DNA of 48,435 bases from Streptomyces sp. I05A-00742 (GTDB lineage Bacteria > Actinomycetota > Actinomycetes > Streptomycetales > Streptomycetaceae): contig NZ_JABETO010000042.1 in NCBI RefSeq assembly GCF_013055795.1, positions 1 through 48,435 of the forward strand, written 5' to 3'. Below, one piece after another: positions 1 through 9,076 of the stretch (position 1 is its first letter; each line of letters opens with the position of its first letter). Under the pieces are notes generated by a model that was not told where the DNA came from, did not search any database, and saw only the letters and a list, made by a program, of their open reading frames with translations. The position numbers and the translations under genes were made by a program.

Positions 1-1583
1 CGCGGGGCGCCGCTGTCCACGGGGGGCTTGGGCACGGCGACCCGGGGCGCGCCGCTGTCGAGCGGCGGCTTGGGCCCGCCCGGCGCGGGGACGGGCGGCA
101 TGCCGCTGACGAGCGTCTCCGCGGCGGGGTTCGGCCGCGCGGCGCCGGGCGGCGGCGGGACGGAGCCCTTGGCACCGGGCGGCGGCACCTTGGGACCGGA
201 CCGCTGCTGCTGGCCGCCGCCCTTGGGGCCCTTCTTCTTTTTGCCCTGCTTCTGGGCAGGAGCCGGTGCGGCGGGGGCCGGCGCGGCGGCGGCCGCGGGC
301 GGCGGGACGACCGGGAAGCCGTCGTGCGGGGTGTCCGTCCGCCCGCCGACGGGGAACGGCAGCCGGGGCCCCTGGCCCTGCTGCCCCTGGCCCGGGGCCG
401 GGAACTGCTGGGTGGTCTCCGGCGTGCCCGGCCCGTTCCCGGGCCCGGTCCACGGCGTGCCGTTGGGCGTGCCCGGGCCGCCGGGCGCCTGCGGCGTACC
501 GGGGCGGGCCGGGACGCTGCCCGTCAGGGCATCGGCGGTCCACGGCGCGCCCCCGGCGGCCGGGGTGTTGTTGAAGGGGTCATCGGGCAGCGGCGTGGCG
601 CCGGTGACGGACGGGCCGCCCGGTACGGGCATGGCGCCCGTGGTGTCAGGACCGCCCGGCCACGGCGCGCCACCCTGACCCAGCCCCTGACCCTGACCCG
701 GTACCTGACCCTGACTCGGTCCCTGGCCGAAGCCCTGGGTTCCCGGCCCCCCGAACGGGTCGCCGGGTACGGGCATGGCACCGGTGGCAGAGGGGTCGCC
801 CGGCCACGGCGCGCCGCCGCCCATCGGCCCCTGCTGCGCCTGCGGCGGCTGGTGGGACTGCGGCGCCTGAGGGGACTGCGGGTACGGAGCCGGTCCGCCG
901 CCGAACGGGTCGCCCGGCAGCGGCATGGCGGCCGTCGTCGACGGGTCGCCCGGCAGCGGCGGGTGCGGTGCGGCACCGCCGCCGGCGAGGTCGCGCGGTA
1001 TGCCGGGGGGCGTGCCCATGCCGGGGACGTTGCCCGGCACCGGAGCATTGCCCATGCCCTGAGCATTACCCATGCCCTGAGCGTTGCCCATGCCCTGAGC
1101 ATTGCCCTGGACCGGCCCGGGCGTCGGCGCCGGAGTGCGGCGCGGCAGCCCGTTCGCCCCGGCCGCCGGCGAACCGCCGGGCGGCGTGGAGCCGCCGGCC
1201 GGCTTGCGGGGTGCGAACCAGTCGCTGGTCTTCTCGGCCGGGCGCTCCGGCTCCGGGGCCGCCGCGGGCGGTTCCGGCTGCCGGGCGGGCGCGGCGGCGG
1301 CCTGCGGCCGCTCGGCCCCGTCGCCCGGCGCCTCCGGAGCACCCTCGGTCTGCGCATCGTCGCCGACGGGGGTGCGCATGACCACCGGCGGGATGGGGCG
1401 CGAGCCCGGGATGTTGATGCGGATCCGCGTGGTCAGCGTGGTCTCGGTCTTCGGTGCGTCCGGCGTGCGCCCGGCGTTCGGCCGGCCGTCGCCCCCGGAC
1501 CCGTAGGGCTGAGTCCCCGACGGGTACGCGGCGCCGCCACGGCCCTGGGGGCCGGAGGACGGACTGTCAGATTCTCGGCTCAA
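1..1583 (-). CDS. Pro/Gly/Gln-rich low-complexity protein, partial (C-terminus outside window)
   Basis: The reading frame stays open on the minus strand from a TTG at 1583 to the window edge (more than 527 codons). The start is chosen because GGGAGAA lies 6 nt upstream and the protein then begins LSRESDSPSSGPQGRGG. The conserved-looking part is near residues 45-70 (TETTLTTRIRINIPGSRPIP). After it the protein is nearly all Pro, Gly, Ala and Gln, with repeats: three NAQGMG hexapeptides, and several units of the type GGAPWPGDPSATGAMPVPGD followed by DPFGG. A basic run (KQGKKKKGPKGG) lies near residue 450. No signal peptide or membrane segment is visible in the part present; one could follow beyond the edge. 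I do not recognise a function. The composition suggests a disordered cytoplasmic region, perhaps of a membrane protein. Confidence 0.75.
   Translation of the reverse strand, partial: MSRESDSPSSGPQGRGGAAYPSGTQPYGSGGDGRPNAGRTPDAPKTETTLTTRIRINIPGSRPIPPVVMRTPVGDDAQTEGAPEAPGDGAERPQAAAAPARQPEPPAAAPEPERPAEKTSDWFAPRKPAGGSTPPGGSPAAGANGLPRRTPAPTPGPVQGNAQGMGNAQGMGNAQGMGNAPVPGNVPGMGTPPGIPRDLAGGGAAPHPPLPGDPSTTAAMPLPGDPFGGGPAPYPQSPQAPQSHQPPQAQQGPMGGGAPWPGDPSATGAMPVPGDPFGGPGTQGFGQGPSQGQVPGQGQGLGQGGAPWPGGPDTTGAMPVPGGPSVTGATPLPDDPFNNTPAAGGAPWTADALTGSVPARPGTPQAPGGPGTPNGTPWTGPGNGPGTPETTQQFPAPGQGQQGQGPRLPFPVGGRTDTPHDGFPVVPPPAAAAAPAPAAPAPAQKQGKKKKGPKGGGQQQRSGPKVPPPGAKGSVPPPPGAARPNPAAETLVSGMPPVPAPGGPKPPLDSGAPRVAVPKPPVDSGAP
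1045..1098. repeat. Three tandem 18-nt repeats inside the Pro/Gly-rich gene
   Basis: Three adjacent 18-nt copies at 1045-1062, 1063-1080 and 1081-1098 differ at single positions. Read on the minus strand they encode NAQGMG repeats. The unit length keeps the frame, so copy number can vary without breaking the protein. Confidence 0.85.
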
Positions 1584-1811
1584 AGCAGGTTCTCCCGGTT
1601 ATTCTCCGCCGCCCTCCGACCTCTCCGGGGTCGCCCATGCCCAAGGTCAGGGGGGCTCGGCGGCGCCACCACCATACTGGGCACCACGGGCGCGCATTTG
1701 ACGACCGCCGGATACCCCGGCGGCCCGCAGGCGATACGCGCCGTCGCGGCTCGCACAGCGGCGGGCGACATCAAGGAAAAGTCAGGCGAATCGCCGGACA
1801 AAACAGTCGCC

Positions 1812-2195
1812 TCACGGGCCAAGTCGGTCGGCGGGCCCGTTCGGTTGCGGATTTCTCACCAGCGTGGCACAGATCACAACTACGACCATTCCGCCCAGCA
1901 TGAAGACGTTCGAGCCGATACCGGCCTCGAACAGGAAGTCTCCTTCGGGACGGTTGAGCGCGAGCACGAGCACCGCGAGCAACCACCCCACGCCGCCGGA
2001 CGCGGCCCCGGTCCGGCCGCCCGTCAGCACCCGTCCGCCGTGGCAGAGCGCCGCGAGGGCCACCAGGGCGAGCAGCAACCCGCCCGGGAACCACGCCGCT
2101 TGCACCAGCGAACCGGCGATCCCGACCAGGAAGCCGAGGACGACGAGGCCGAGGTGGGTGGCGACCTTGCCCGCCGTGAGAGTTCCGGTCAGCAC
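1812..2195 (-). CDS. DUF6113-like small integral membrane protein
   Basis: This 127-residue protein starts at a GTG at 2195 and overlaps the last 7 bases of mshB, so the two genes are probably translationally coupled. It has about four hydrophobic segments: residues 13-30 (LGLVVLGFLVGIAGSLVQ), 37-52, 67-80 and 96-112, separated by short polar loops, with a polar tail ending PNGPADRLGP. I recognise it as the small membrane protein commonly encoded after mshB in Streptomyces. No catalytic motif is visible and the function is unknown. The downstream 228 bp to the next gene contains no coding sequence I can support. Confidence 0.8.
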   Translation of the reverse strand: MLTGTLTAGKVATHLGLVVLGFLVGIAGSLVQAAWFPGGLLLALVALAALCHGGRVLTGGRTGAASGGVGWLLAVLVLALNRPEGDFLFEAGIGSNVFMLGGMVVVVICATLVRNPQPNGPADRLGP

Positions 2196-3094
2196 GCCGC
2201 ACCTCCGGCGACGCCCGCGAAGAGGTCGTCCTCCCGGGCGGCCGCCGCCGCGCCGCGGACGAGGCGGTAGTACTCGTCGGCGAAGAGCGGCTGGCTCAGT
2301 TCGTTGGAGAGGGCGAAGAAGTGACCGGCCACCACGATCTGGGTGGCGTGCGCCCGCATGGCCGCCGCCTTCGCCGGCAGGTGGGCGGCGGTGTCCGGAG
2401 CCGCCGTCACCTCCTCGTCGGGGACGACGCCCGGGACGTCGTCGAGCGACGCGACGCCGGGGAAGGGCAGCGTGCCGCCCGCCGCCGCGGTCTCGCGCAG
2501 CCGTGCGAAGGCCGCTTCCGCGACCGAGCGCGGAACGCAGTTCCAGTAGACCTTCGCCACCTCGTACGGGTCGCCGAGGTCCCGGCGGAACGCCGGTTCG
2601 CCGGCCAGCTCCACCGCGCGCGTCGCCACCCGGTGCGCCTGGATGTGGTCGGGGTGCCCGTAGCCGCCGTGCGGGTCGTAGGTGACCAGCACCTGCGGGC
2701 GCACCTCGCGAATCACCTCAACGAGGTACGCGGCGGCCTCGTCCACGTCGGCCCGCCAGAAGCTCTCCGGGCGGTCGTTCTGCGGGGCGCCCATCATCCC
2801 GGAGTCCCGGTAGCGCCCCCGGCCGCCGAGGAACCGGTGGTCGGTGACGCCGAGCTCCTTCATCGCGGCGGCCAGTTCGCCGGCGCGATGGGCGCCGAGG
2901 CCGTCCTCCCGGTCGGCCGTGAGGTGGGCGGGGCCCGGCGGGAGCACCTCGCCCTCCTCGCCGAGGGTGCAGGTCACCAGGGTGACGTGAGCACCCTCGG
3001 CGGCGTACTTGGCCATGGTCGCGCCGTTGTTGATCGATTCGTCGTCCGGGTGCGCGTGCACCAGGAGCAGCCGGCGGCCTGGAAGGTCGGTCAT
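2189..3094 (-). CDS. mshB: MshB, GlcNAc-Ins deacetylase (mycothiol biosynthesis)
   Basis: This 301-residue protein belongs to the PIG-L/LmbE deacetylase family. It removes the acetyl group from 1-D-myo-inositol 2-acetamido-2-deoxy-glucopyranoside, giving the amine that MshC ligates to cysteine in mycothiol synthesis. The zinc-site signature AHPDDE is at residues 14-19, so H15 and D18 should bind zinc and D17 should be the base. The second signature GGYGHPDHIQAH is near residue 148 and supplies another zinc histidine. The length matches the family. The ATG at 3094 begins MTDLPGRRLLLVHAHPDDES. The enzyme is cytoplasmic. The DUF6113-like gene follows with a 7-bp overlap. Confidence 0.95.
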   Translation of the reverse strand: MTDLPGRRLLLVHAHPDDESINNGATMAKYAAEGAHVTLVTCTLGEEGEVLPPGPAHLTADREDGLGAHRAGELAAAMKELGVTDHRFLGGRGRYRDSGMMGAPQNDRPESFWRADVDEAAAYLVEVIREVRPQVLVTYDPHGGYGHPDHIQAHRVATRAVELAGEPAFRRDLGDPYEVAKVYWNCVPRSVAEAAFARLRETAAAGGTLPFPGVASLDDVPGVVPDEEVTAAPDTAAHLPAKAAAMRAHATQIVVAGHFFALSNELSQPLFADEYYRLVRGAAAAAREDDLFAGVAGGAAC

Positions 3095-3159
3095 GGGGAC
3101 AGCCTACGAGCCGGACGGCTCCACGGGGGAGCCGACCGCGGCACGTGGCGGGCGGCCCG

Positions 3160-3354
3160 TCAGAGCTTGATGCCGCCGATCATCGCGGTGACGCTCTTCG
3201 TCAGCTGGTGAAGGGTGGGGGCGACGGTCGAGCTCGCGAGGTAGAAACCCAGCAGCACACAGATGGCGGCGTGACCCGCCTTCAGCCCCGACTTCCGGAC
3301 CAGCAGGAAGACGACGATCGCCAGCAGCACCACCGCCGAAATCGAGAGTGCCAC
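3160..3354 (-). CDS. Small membrane protein, 64 residues
   Basis: The start is a GTG at 3354, with GGAGGTGAA five bases upstream, a strong ribosome-binding site. The protein has two hydrophobic helices, residues 5-19 (ISAVVLLAIVVFLLV) and about 29-44 (AAICVLLGFYLASSTV), joined by a short basic loop (RKSGLKAGH). The C-terminus is amphipathic (HQLTKSVTAMIGGIKL). It lies 65 bp upstream of mshB on the same strand and could be cotranscribed. Proteins of this type are widespread in Streptomyces, but I know no function. Confidence 0.75.
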   Translation of the reverse strand: MALSISAVVLLAIVVFLLVRKSGLKAGHAAICVLLGFYLASSTVAPTLHQLTKSVTAMIGGIKL

Positions 3355-3578
3355 AGCGGTTCACCTCCAGATACGCGGTCGAGCGGACGGCAGGACGAAC
3401 GGCGCGCGCGTCCTCGGGACGGCACGCGGCGAGGCGCGGGGAGTTCCCCACTATGCGTGAGGGATCATAACTTTCCGCGCTGCTCTCGTGACTCGGTGCA
3501 CAGGAGCAAAGCCGGGGCGCACGGTGACTTCTCGCCGCCCGGCACCGCCCTGCACCGGCCGGCCCTAGGCTCGGCCGT

Positions 3579-5699
3579 ATGACCGGACAGCTCTCGTTCC
3601 CCCGCCAGTACGCCCGTACGCAGCGCTACACCCTCGGGGTACCGCGCGCGTTCACCGTGGCGCCGGACGGCTCGCGCGTCGTCTTCCTGCGCACCCGTTC
3701 GGGCACCGATCGTTCCCATGTGCTGTGGGTGCTCGACCTCGACGACGGGCGGGAGTACCCGGCGGGGGATCCCGCCGTCCTGCTGGGGGGCGCCGAGGAG
3801 GAGTTGTCGCCCGAGGAGCGCGCGCGGCGCGAGCGGGCGCGCGAGGGCTCGGCGGGCATCGTGGACTACGCGGTGGACAGCGCCGCCGAGTTGGCCGCCT
3901 TCGCCCTGTCGGGGCGGCTCTTCGTCGCCGAGCTCCAGGGCGGCAGCACCGTCGAACTCCCCGTCCCCGGACCGGTCGCGGACCCGCGGCCGGCGCCCGA
4001 CGGCCGCCACGTCGCGTACGCGGCGGGCGGCGCGCTGCGCGTGGTGGAGGCCGACGGCAGCGGTGACCGGGTTCTGGCCGCGCCGGAGGCGGAGGGCGTC
4101 ACCTGGGGGCTGGCCGAGTTCATCGCGGCGGAGGAGATGGACCGGACGCGCGGCTACTGGTGGTCCCCGGACAGCGATTCCCTGCTGGCCGCCCGCGTGG
4201 ACGAGGCGCCCGTACGCCGCTGGTGGATCGCCGATCCGGCCCGCCCGGCCGATGCCCCGGCCGAGATCGCCTACCCGGCCGCCGGCACGCCGAACGCCCG
4301 GGTGTCCCTGGCCCTGTTCGGCCTGGACGGCGGGCGCACGGACATCGAGTGGGACCGGGAGCGCTACCCGTACCTGGCCCGCGTGCACTGGTCCGCGGGC
4401 GGCCCGCCGCTGCTGCTGGTGCAGGCTCGCGACCAGCGCACACAGGTCGTCCTGGAGGTGAACACCACCACCGGCGCCACCCGCGCGCTCCTCACCGAGG
4501 AGGACCCGGCGAATTGGCTCGATCTTTTCCCCGGCGTCCCCGCGTGGACCCCGGACGGGCGGCTGGTCCGCATCGCGGACACCGACGGCGCCCGCGCCCT
4601 CGTCGTCGGTGAACGCGCGCTGACGGGACCGGAGTTGTTCGTCCACGCCGTACTCGACATCACCGAGGGATCCGTGCTGGTCAGCGCCTCCGCCGGAGCC
4701 GCGGCGGACGACCCGGAGCCCGGCTCCGCGCACGTCTGGCGGATCGGCGAGGGGGGCGCGGAACGGCTCTCCGACCGGCCCGGGCGGCACTCCGCCGTGC
4801 GCTCCGGCGCGGTCACGGTCCTGGCCTCCGTGACACCGGACCGCCCCGGGGTCGAGACCGTCGTGTTGCGGGACGACAAGCCCGTGGCCACCGTGGCGTC
4901 GCTCGCCGAGACCCCCGTGCTCTCCGCGCGCCCCCGGTTCACCCGGGCGGGGGATCGTGGGATCCCGTGCGCCGTGCTGTTGCCGACCGGTTACCGGGAC
5001 GGCGACGGTCCGCTGCCCGTCCTGATGGACCCCTACGGGGGACCCCACGCCGCGCGCGTGGTGGCCTCCCACAACGCCCACCTCACCTCGCAGTGGTTCG
5101 CGGACCAGGGCTTCGCCGTGGTCGTCGCCGACGGGCGCGGCACCCCGCACTCCTCCCCCGCCTGGGAGAAGGCCATCCGCGACGACTTCGCCGGCGTCAC
5201 CCTCGACGACCAGGTCGCCGCCCTCCACGCCCTCGCCGGCAGCCACCCCCTCGACCTCGGCCGCGTCGCCATCCGCGGCTGGTCCTACGGCGGCTACCTC
5301 GCCGCCCTCGCCGTACTGCGCCGCCCCGACGTCTTCCACGCCGGCATCGCCGGCGCCCCCGTCACCGACTGGCGCCTCTACGACACCCACTACACCGAGC
5401 GCTACCTCGGCCTGCCGGACGAGCGGCCCGACGTGTACGACCGCAACTCCCTCGTGACCGAGCGGGGGTTGTCGGCCGCGGCCGAGCAGCATCGGCCGCT
5501 CATGGTCATCCACGGGCTGGCCGACGACAATGTGGTGGCGGCGCATACGTTGCGGTTGTCGTCGGCGTTGCTGGCGGAGGGGCGGGCGCATGAGGTGCTG
5601 CCGTTGTCGGGGGTGACGCATATGACTCCGCAGGAGCAGGTGGCGGAGAACCTGCTGTTGCTCCAGGTGGACTTCCTGCGGCGGTCGTTGGGCGGGTGA
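3579..5699 (+). CDS. S9 family (DPP-IV-like) prolyl oligopeptidase
   Basis: This 706-residue cytoplasmic serine peptidase has no signal peptide. Residues about 20-440 form the DPPIV_N-type beta-propeller. The pair of glutamates in AEEMDRTRGYWWSPD (residues about 183-186) matches the Glu-Glu motif that anchors the substrate N-terminus in dipeptidyl peptidase IV, pointing to dipeptide release rather than endo-cleavage. The C-terminal alpha/beta hydrolase domain has the nucleophile in GWSYGGYLA (Ser near 569), the acid in GLADDNV (near 648) and the histidine in GVTHMTP (near 680). No clear Shine-Dalgarno precedes the ATG at 3579. A TAGGCT 8 bp upstream would fit a leaderless transcript. Its position beside a peptide importer suggests processing of imported peptides. 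Confidence 0.92.
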   Translation: MTGQLSFPRQYARTQRYTLGVPRAFTVAPDGSRVVFLRTRSGTDRSHVLWVLDLDDGREYPAGDPAVLLGGAEEELSPEERARRERAREGSAGIVDYAVDSAAELAAFALSGRLFVAELQGGSTVELPVPGPVADPRPAPDGRHVAYAAGGALRVVEADGSGDRVLAAPEAEGVTWGLAEFIAAEEMDRTRGYWWSPDSDSLLAARVDEAPVRRWWIADPARPADAPAEIAYPAAGTPNARVSLALFGLDGGRTDIEWDRERYPYLARVHWSAGGPPLLLVQARDQRTQVVLEVNTTTGATRALLTEEDPANWLDLFPGVPAWTPDGRLVRIADTDGARALVVGERALTGPELFVHAVLDITEGSVLVSASAGAAADDPEPGSAHVWRIGEGGAERLSDRPGRHSAVRSGAVTVLASVTPDRPGVETVVLRDDKPVATVASLAETPVLSARPRFTRAGDRGIPCAVLLPTGYRDGDGPLPVLMDPYGGPHAARVVASHNAHLTSQWFADQGFAVVVADGRGTPHSSPAWEKAIRDDFAGVTLDDQVAALHALAGSHPLDLGRVAIRGWSYGGYLAALAVLRRPDVFHAGIAGAPVTDWRLYDTHYTERYLGLPDERPDVYDRNSLVTERGLSAAAEQHRPLMVIHGLADDNVVAAHTLRLSSALLAEGRAHEVLPLSGVTHMTPQEQVAENLLLLQVDFLRRSLGG

Positions 5700-5735
5700 G
5701 CGGCCCCGTCCCTTCCCCCGGAGGGGGCATCCCCA

Positions 5736-5775
5736 ACGGGCTGAAGTGTGCGCCCGGGCGCACACTTCAGCCCGT
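5736..5775. terminator. Perfect 40-bp palindrome, probable terminator of the S9 peptidase gene
   Basis: The left arm 5736-5755 is the exact reverse complement of the right arm 5756-5775, with no spacer. It starts 36 bp after the peptidase stop codon. In RNA it would form a very stable hairpin on either strand. There is no T-run, which is normal for Streptomyces terminators. A smaller hairpin (CCCCCGGAGGGGG) lies just upstream. Confidence 0.7.
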
Positions 5776-5776
5776 C

Positions 5777-5860
5777 CGGCGTTTGAGGACGCGCGCCGCA
5801 GGCGCGCTCAGGGGGCGTGGGGGAACTCCCCGCAGAAACGGTGAAAGGGAGGGACCGGGG
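5777..5860 (+). repeat. Dispersed structured intergenic element, copy 1
   Basis: This stretch begins CGGCGTTTGAGGAC and ends GAAAGGGAGGGACCGGGG. A second copy, inverted, lies at 40582-40669. The two agree at the ends but differ inside two hairpins, while keeping them paired: here GCGCGCC/GGCGCGC and a GGGG/CCCC stem. The remaining gap 5861-6059, up to the permease start, holds no gene or signal I can support. Confidence 0.75.
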
Positions 5861-6059
5861 CACCCCCACCGCCCACCAACTGTCAAGCACACCACCACCT
5901 CGATCCGCACAACCTTCGCTCAAGAAGCGCCAGAACCGCGCACCTTCCCCCGCAGCCCTCTTGACTCCGCGCCAACGCCATTGCGACAGTCCCGTCCAAC
6001 CCCGGTGTGAGCCCGATCACCCGGCGGGTCCACCACAACATGGCGGGGGCCGCAAAGCG

Positions 6060-7082
6060 ATGACGAGTCCTTCCCCGACCACTCCCCCCAGTCCCTCCCC
6101 GATCACCGAGCCGGCGGCCCCGGCCGCCGCGCCCGCGGAACTGGCCGGCCGGTCCCCGGGCCAACTGATGTGGCTGCGCTTCAAACGAGACCGCGTGGGC
6201 ACCGTCTCGGCCTGCATCGTGATCTTCTTCTTCGTCGTGGCCGTGGCCGCGCCACTGATCTCGATGCTCTACGGGAAGGACCCGACCACCACCTACGGGC
6301 TGGACGAGAAGGGCCTGCTGAACGAGTACGGCTACCCGATCGCCCCCAACGGCGGGATCTCCGGCCGCTTCTGGTTCGGGATCGAGCCGACGCTGGGCCG
6401 GGACGTGCTGACGCAGTTGGTGTACGGCATCCGCACGTCGCTGCTGATCGCGGCGGCGGCAACGGTGCTGTGCGTGGTGACGGGCGTCCTCGTCGGGGTG
6501 GCCGCCGGGTACGCGGGCGGACGGACGGACTACTTCCTGGGCCGGTTCATCGACCTGCTGCTGGCGTTTCCGCAGCAGTTGTCGTTCGTGGCCTTCACGC
6601 CGGTCGTCTACTCGCTGTTCGTCAGCCCGGAGAAGGAGACCCCGACGTACCTCCGGGTGGTGACCCTGATCGTGGTGCTGTGGGCACTGGGCTGGATGGG
6701 GCTGGCGCGACTGCTGCGCGGGCAGGTACTGAGCCTGCGGGAGCGGGAGTTCGTGGAGGCGGCCAAGGTGACCGGTGCGTCGCCCTGGCGCATCATCACC
6801 AGGGAGCTGCTGCCCAACCTGTGGACACCGATCCTCGTCCAGTCCACCCTGATGCTGCCCGCCCTGGTCACGGCCGAGGCGGGGCTCTCCTTCATCGGCG
6901 TCGGCATCCTGGAACCCACGCCCGACTGGGGGCGGATGTTCGCCAACGGCGCCCAGTACTACGAGAGCGACATCACCTACATCTTCTTCCCCGGGCTGGC
7001 CATGATCATCTTTGTGGTGGCCTTCAACCTCCTCGGGGACTCCGTCCGGGACGCGTTCGACCCACGGACCAGGCGGCGCTGA
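6060..7082 (+). CDS. Oligopeptide ABC transporter permease (DppC/OppC type), operon 1
   Basis: This 340-residue inner-membrane permease has a Pro/Ala-rich cytoplasmic tail (residues 1-40), a first helix near 47-70 (TVSACIVIFFFVVAVAAPLI), an extracytoplasmic loop with GLDEKGLLNEYGYPIAPNGG, then five further helices. The coupling helix EAA loop is EFVEAAKVTGASPWRIITRE. The ATG at 6060 follows only a weak GGCGGGGG and has no better in-frame alternative. It is the first gene of a five-gene + strand operon (permease, lipoprotein, permease, ATPase, ATPase), which is the order of the Streptomyces bldK locus. It should pair with the permease at 9077. Orthology to BldKA is possible but not proven from sequence alone. 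Confidence 0.9.
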   Translation: MTSPSPTTPPSPSPITEPAAPAAAPAELAGRSPGQLMWLRFKRDRVGTVSACIVIFFFVVAVAAPLISMLYGKDPTTTYGLDEKGLLNEYGYPIAPNGGISGRFWFGIEPTLGRDVLTQLVYGIRTSLLIAAAATVLCVVTGVLVGVAAGYAGGRTDYFLGRFIDLLLAFPQQLSFVAFTPVVYSLFVSPEKETPTYLRVVTLIVVLWALGWMGLARLLRGQVLSLREREFVEAAKVTGASPWRIITRELLPNLWTPILVQSTLMLPALVTAEAGLSFIGVGILEPTPDWGRMFANGAQYYESDITYIFFPGLAMIIFVVAFNLLGDSVRDAFDPRTRRR

Positions 7083-7198
7083 GCGAGCGCCGTCCCGCTC
7101 GTCCCCGGCAGCACACAGCAGCCAACGCACCACACCACAAGCGCACGGCAAGCACACAGCACGTCCCCGTCACCACACGGAACAGGCAGGTGCAACCC

Positions 7199-8995
7199 AT
7201 GACGAGACTCCACCGCAGGGCCCGGTACGCCGTGACCCTGGCAGCCGGGGCCCTGGTGGTCTCCGCGTGCAGCAGCGGCGGCGGAGGGGGTGACGGGGAC
7301 GGCGGCTCGAAGAGCGAGGGCCCCGGGGAGGACAAGACCGTCTCCGCCAACTACTCCATCGGCACCGCGGCCGACGCGGCAGGGCCCGCCCCCGAGGCCC
7401 CGGGGGCGAAGAAGGGCGGCACCGTCACCGTCCTCCAGCGGGACGCCTTCAACCACCTCGACCCGGGCCAGATCTACTTCGCCGACGTCCTGGCCAACCA
7501 GATGCTCTACAACCGCTCCCTCACCTCGTACAAGATCGACGACAAGGGGCGGGTGAAGCTCGTCGGCGATCTCGCGACCGACTCGGGCACCCCGTCCGAC
7601 GGCGGGAAGACCTGGAAGTTCACCCTCAAGGACGGGCTGAAGTTCGAGGACGGCTCCCCGATCACGTCCAAGGACGTCCGCTGGGGCATCGAGCGGCTCT
7701 ACGCCCCCTTCGAGACCGACGGCCCGCTCTACATCCCCCAGTGGCTCTCGGGCGACGGCAACGACTTCCGCAAGGCGCTCCCGGACGGCCCGTACAAGGG
7801 GCAGCACCTGCCGTCCTCCGTCCTGGACACCCCGGACGACAAGACCATCGTCTTCCACTTCCGGCAGCCGCACGCGGACACCCCGTACGCGACGGCCATG
7901 CCCAACATCGGCGCGGTGAAGGCGGACAAGGACACCCAGCGCAAGTACGACATCGCCCCCTTCTCCTCCGGCCCCTACAAGGTCGACAACTTCAAGGTCG
8001 GCAAGTCCCTCACCCTCGTGCGCAACGAGCACTGGGACCCGAAGACCGACCCCATCCGCCACCAGTACGCCGACCGGTTCGAGATCAGCTTCGGCCACCA
8101 GTACGCGGACTCCACCCGGCGCCTCCTGGCCGGACAGGGCGTGGACCGGACCGCCATGTCGTTCAGCAACGCGGTGGCCCCCGAGATGACCGCCAAGGTC
8201 CTGAACCAGGCGGACACCAAGGCCCGCCGCCTGGTGGAGGTCCAGCCCTACGTCGACTACATGACGTTCAACACCTCCCGCATCAAGGACGTCAAGGTCC
8301 GCAAGGCGCTCGCGTACGCCATGCCCAACGGGCAGATCCTCCAGCAGAACGGCGGCGCGACCGCCGGCATCGTGGCCACCAACTACCTCTCCCCCGCAAT
8401 GGACGGCTACCGGCCCACCGACCCGTACGGCAAGAAGGACAAGCCCGCGGGCGACCCGGAGAAGGCCAGGGCCCTGCTGAAGGAGGCCGGCAAGGAAGGG
8501 GTGGAAATCGTCTACGCCTACGCCAACACGGACGTCCAGCAGAAGGTCTCCGTCGTCGTCACCCAGGCCCTGGAACGGGCGGGCTTCAAGGTGCAGAAGA
8601 AGGAGGTCGACGCCAACACCTGGCGGACCGCGATCTCCGAGGTCGGCAACAAGTTCGACGTCTACCGCACCTCCTGGGGCGCCGACTGGCCCGTCTCCTC
8701 GACCGTCGTCCCGCCGCTGTTCGACGGCCGGCAGATCGCCGACGGCTCGCAGAACTACGGCCACCTCGACAACCCCGAGGTCAACGCGGAGGTCGACCGC
8801 ATCACGAAGATCACTGACGTGAAGAAGGCGGGCGAGGAGTGGCAGAAGCTGGCCGACCGGATCCTCACCGATGACGTACCGGGCGTCCCCACCTTCTACA
8901 ACCGGCAGTTCTCGCTCTGGGGTTCGGGGCTCGGCGGGGTCAAGTACCACCCGGTGTACGGAACCCTCGACCCCACCGCCGTCTTCGTCAAGTGA
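7199..8995 (+). CDS. Peptide-binding lipoprotein (SBP_bac_5), operon 1
   Basis: This 598-residue protein is an extracytoplasmic substrate-binding lipoprotein. The signal peptide ends in the lipobox VVSAC, with the lipidated Cys at residue 24, followed by a Gly/Asp/Ser linker (SSGGGGGDGDGG). The mature part begins near residue 70 (GGTVTVLQRDAFNHLDPGQ) and shows the family features: ATDSGTPSDGGKTWKFTLKDG, SGPYKVDNFKVGK and a C-terminal TSWGADWPVSSTVVPPLF. It would deliver oligopeptides to the two permeases. It lies 116 bp after the first permease gene. Length and position resemble BldKB (a lipoprotein of about 600 residues placed second in its operon), but that assignment is inference. Confidence 0.92.
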   Translation: MTRLHRRARYAVTLAAGALVVSACSSGGGGGDGDGGSKSEGPGEDKTVSANYSIGTAADAAGPAPEAPGAKKGGTVTVLQRDAFNHLDPGQIYFADVLANQMLYNRSLTSYKIDDKGRVKLVGDLATDSGTPSDGGKTWKFTLKDGLKFEDGSPITSKDVRWGIERLYAPFETDGPLYIPQWLSGDGNDFRKALPDGPYKGQHLPSSVLDTPDDKTIVFHFRQPHADTPYATAMPNIGAVKADKDTQRKYDIAPFSSGPYKVDNFKVGKSLTLVRNEHWDPKTDPIRHQYADRFEISFGHQYADSTRRLLAGQGVDRTAMSFSNAVAPEMTAKVLNQADTKARRLVEVQPYVDYMTFNTSRIKDVKVRKALAYAMPNGQILQQNGGATAGIVATNYLSPAMDGYRPTDPYGKKDKPAGDPEKARALLKEAGKEGVEIVYAYANTDVQQKVSVVVTQALERAGFKVQKKEVDANTWRTAISEVGNKFDVYRTSWGADWPVSSTVVPPLFDGRQIADGSQNYGHLDNPEVNAEVDRITKITDVKKAGEEWQKLADRILTDDVPGVPTFYNRQFSLWGSGLGGVKYHPVYGTLDPTAVFVK

Positions 8996-9076
8996 CACAC
9001 CGGTCCGCACGGCCCACCCCTCCGTGCGGCCGGGTACCGTCCCGGCCGGACACCGACCCGTGAAGAGCCCGCAGCC

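Noticed and set aside
324..2270. Very long plus-strand open frame covering the first 2 kb
   Set aside because: It is a GC-skew shadow opposite the Pro/Gly-rich gene, the DUF6113-like gene and the end of mshB; composition is Arg-rich with no ribosome-binding site.
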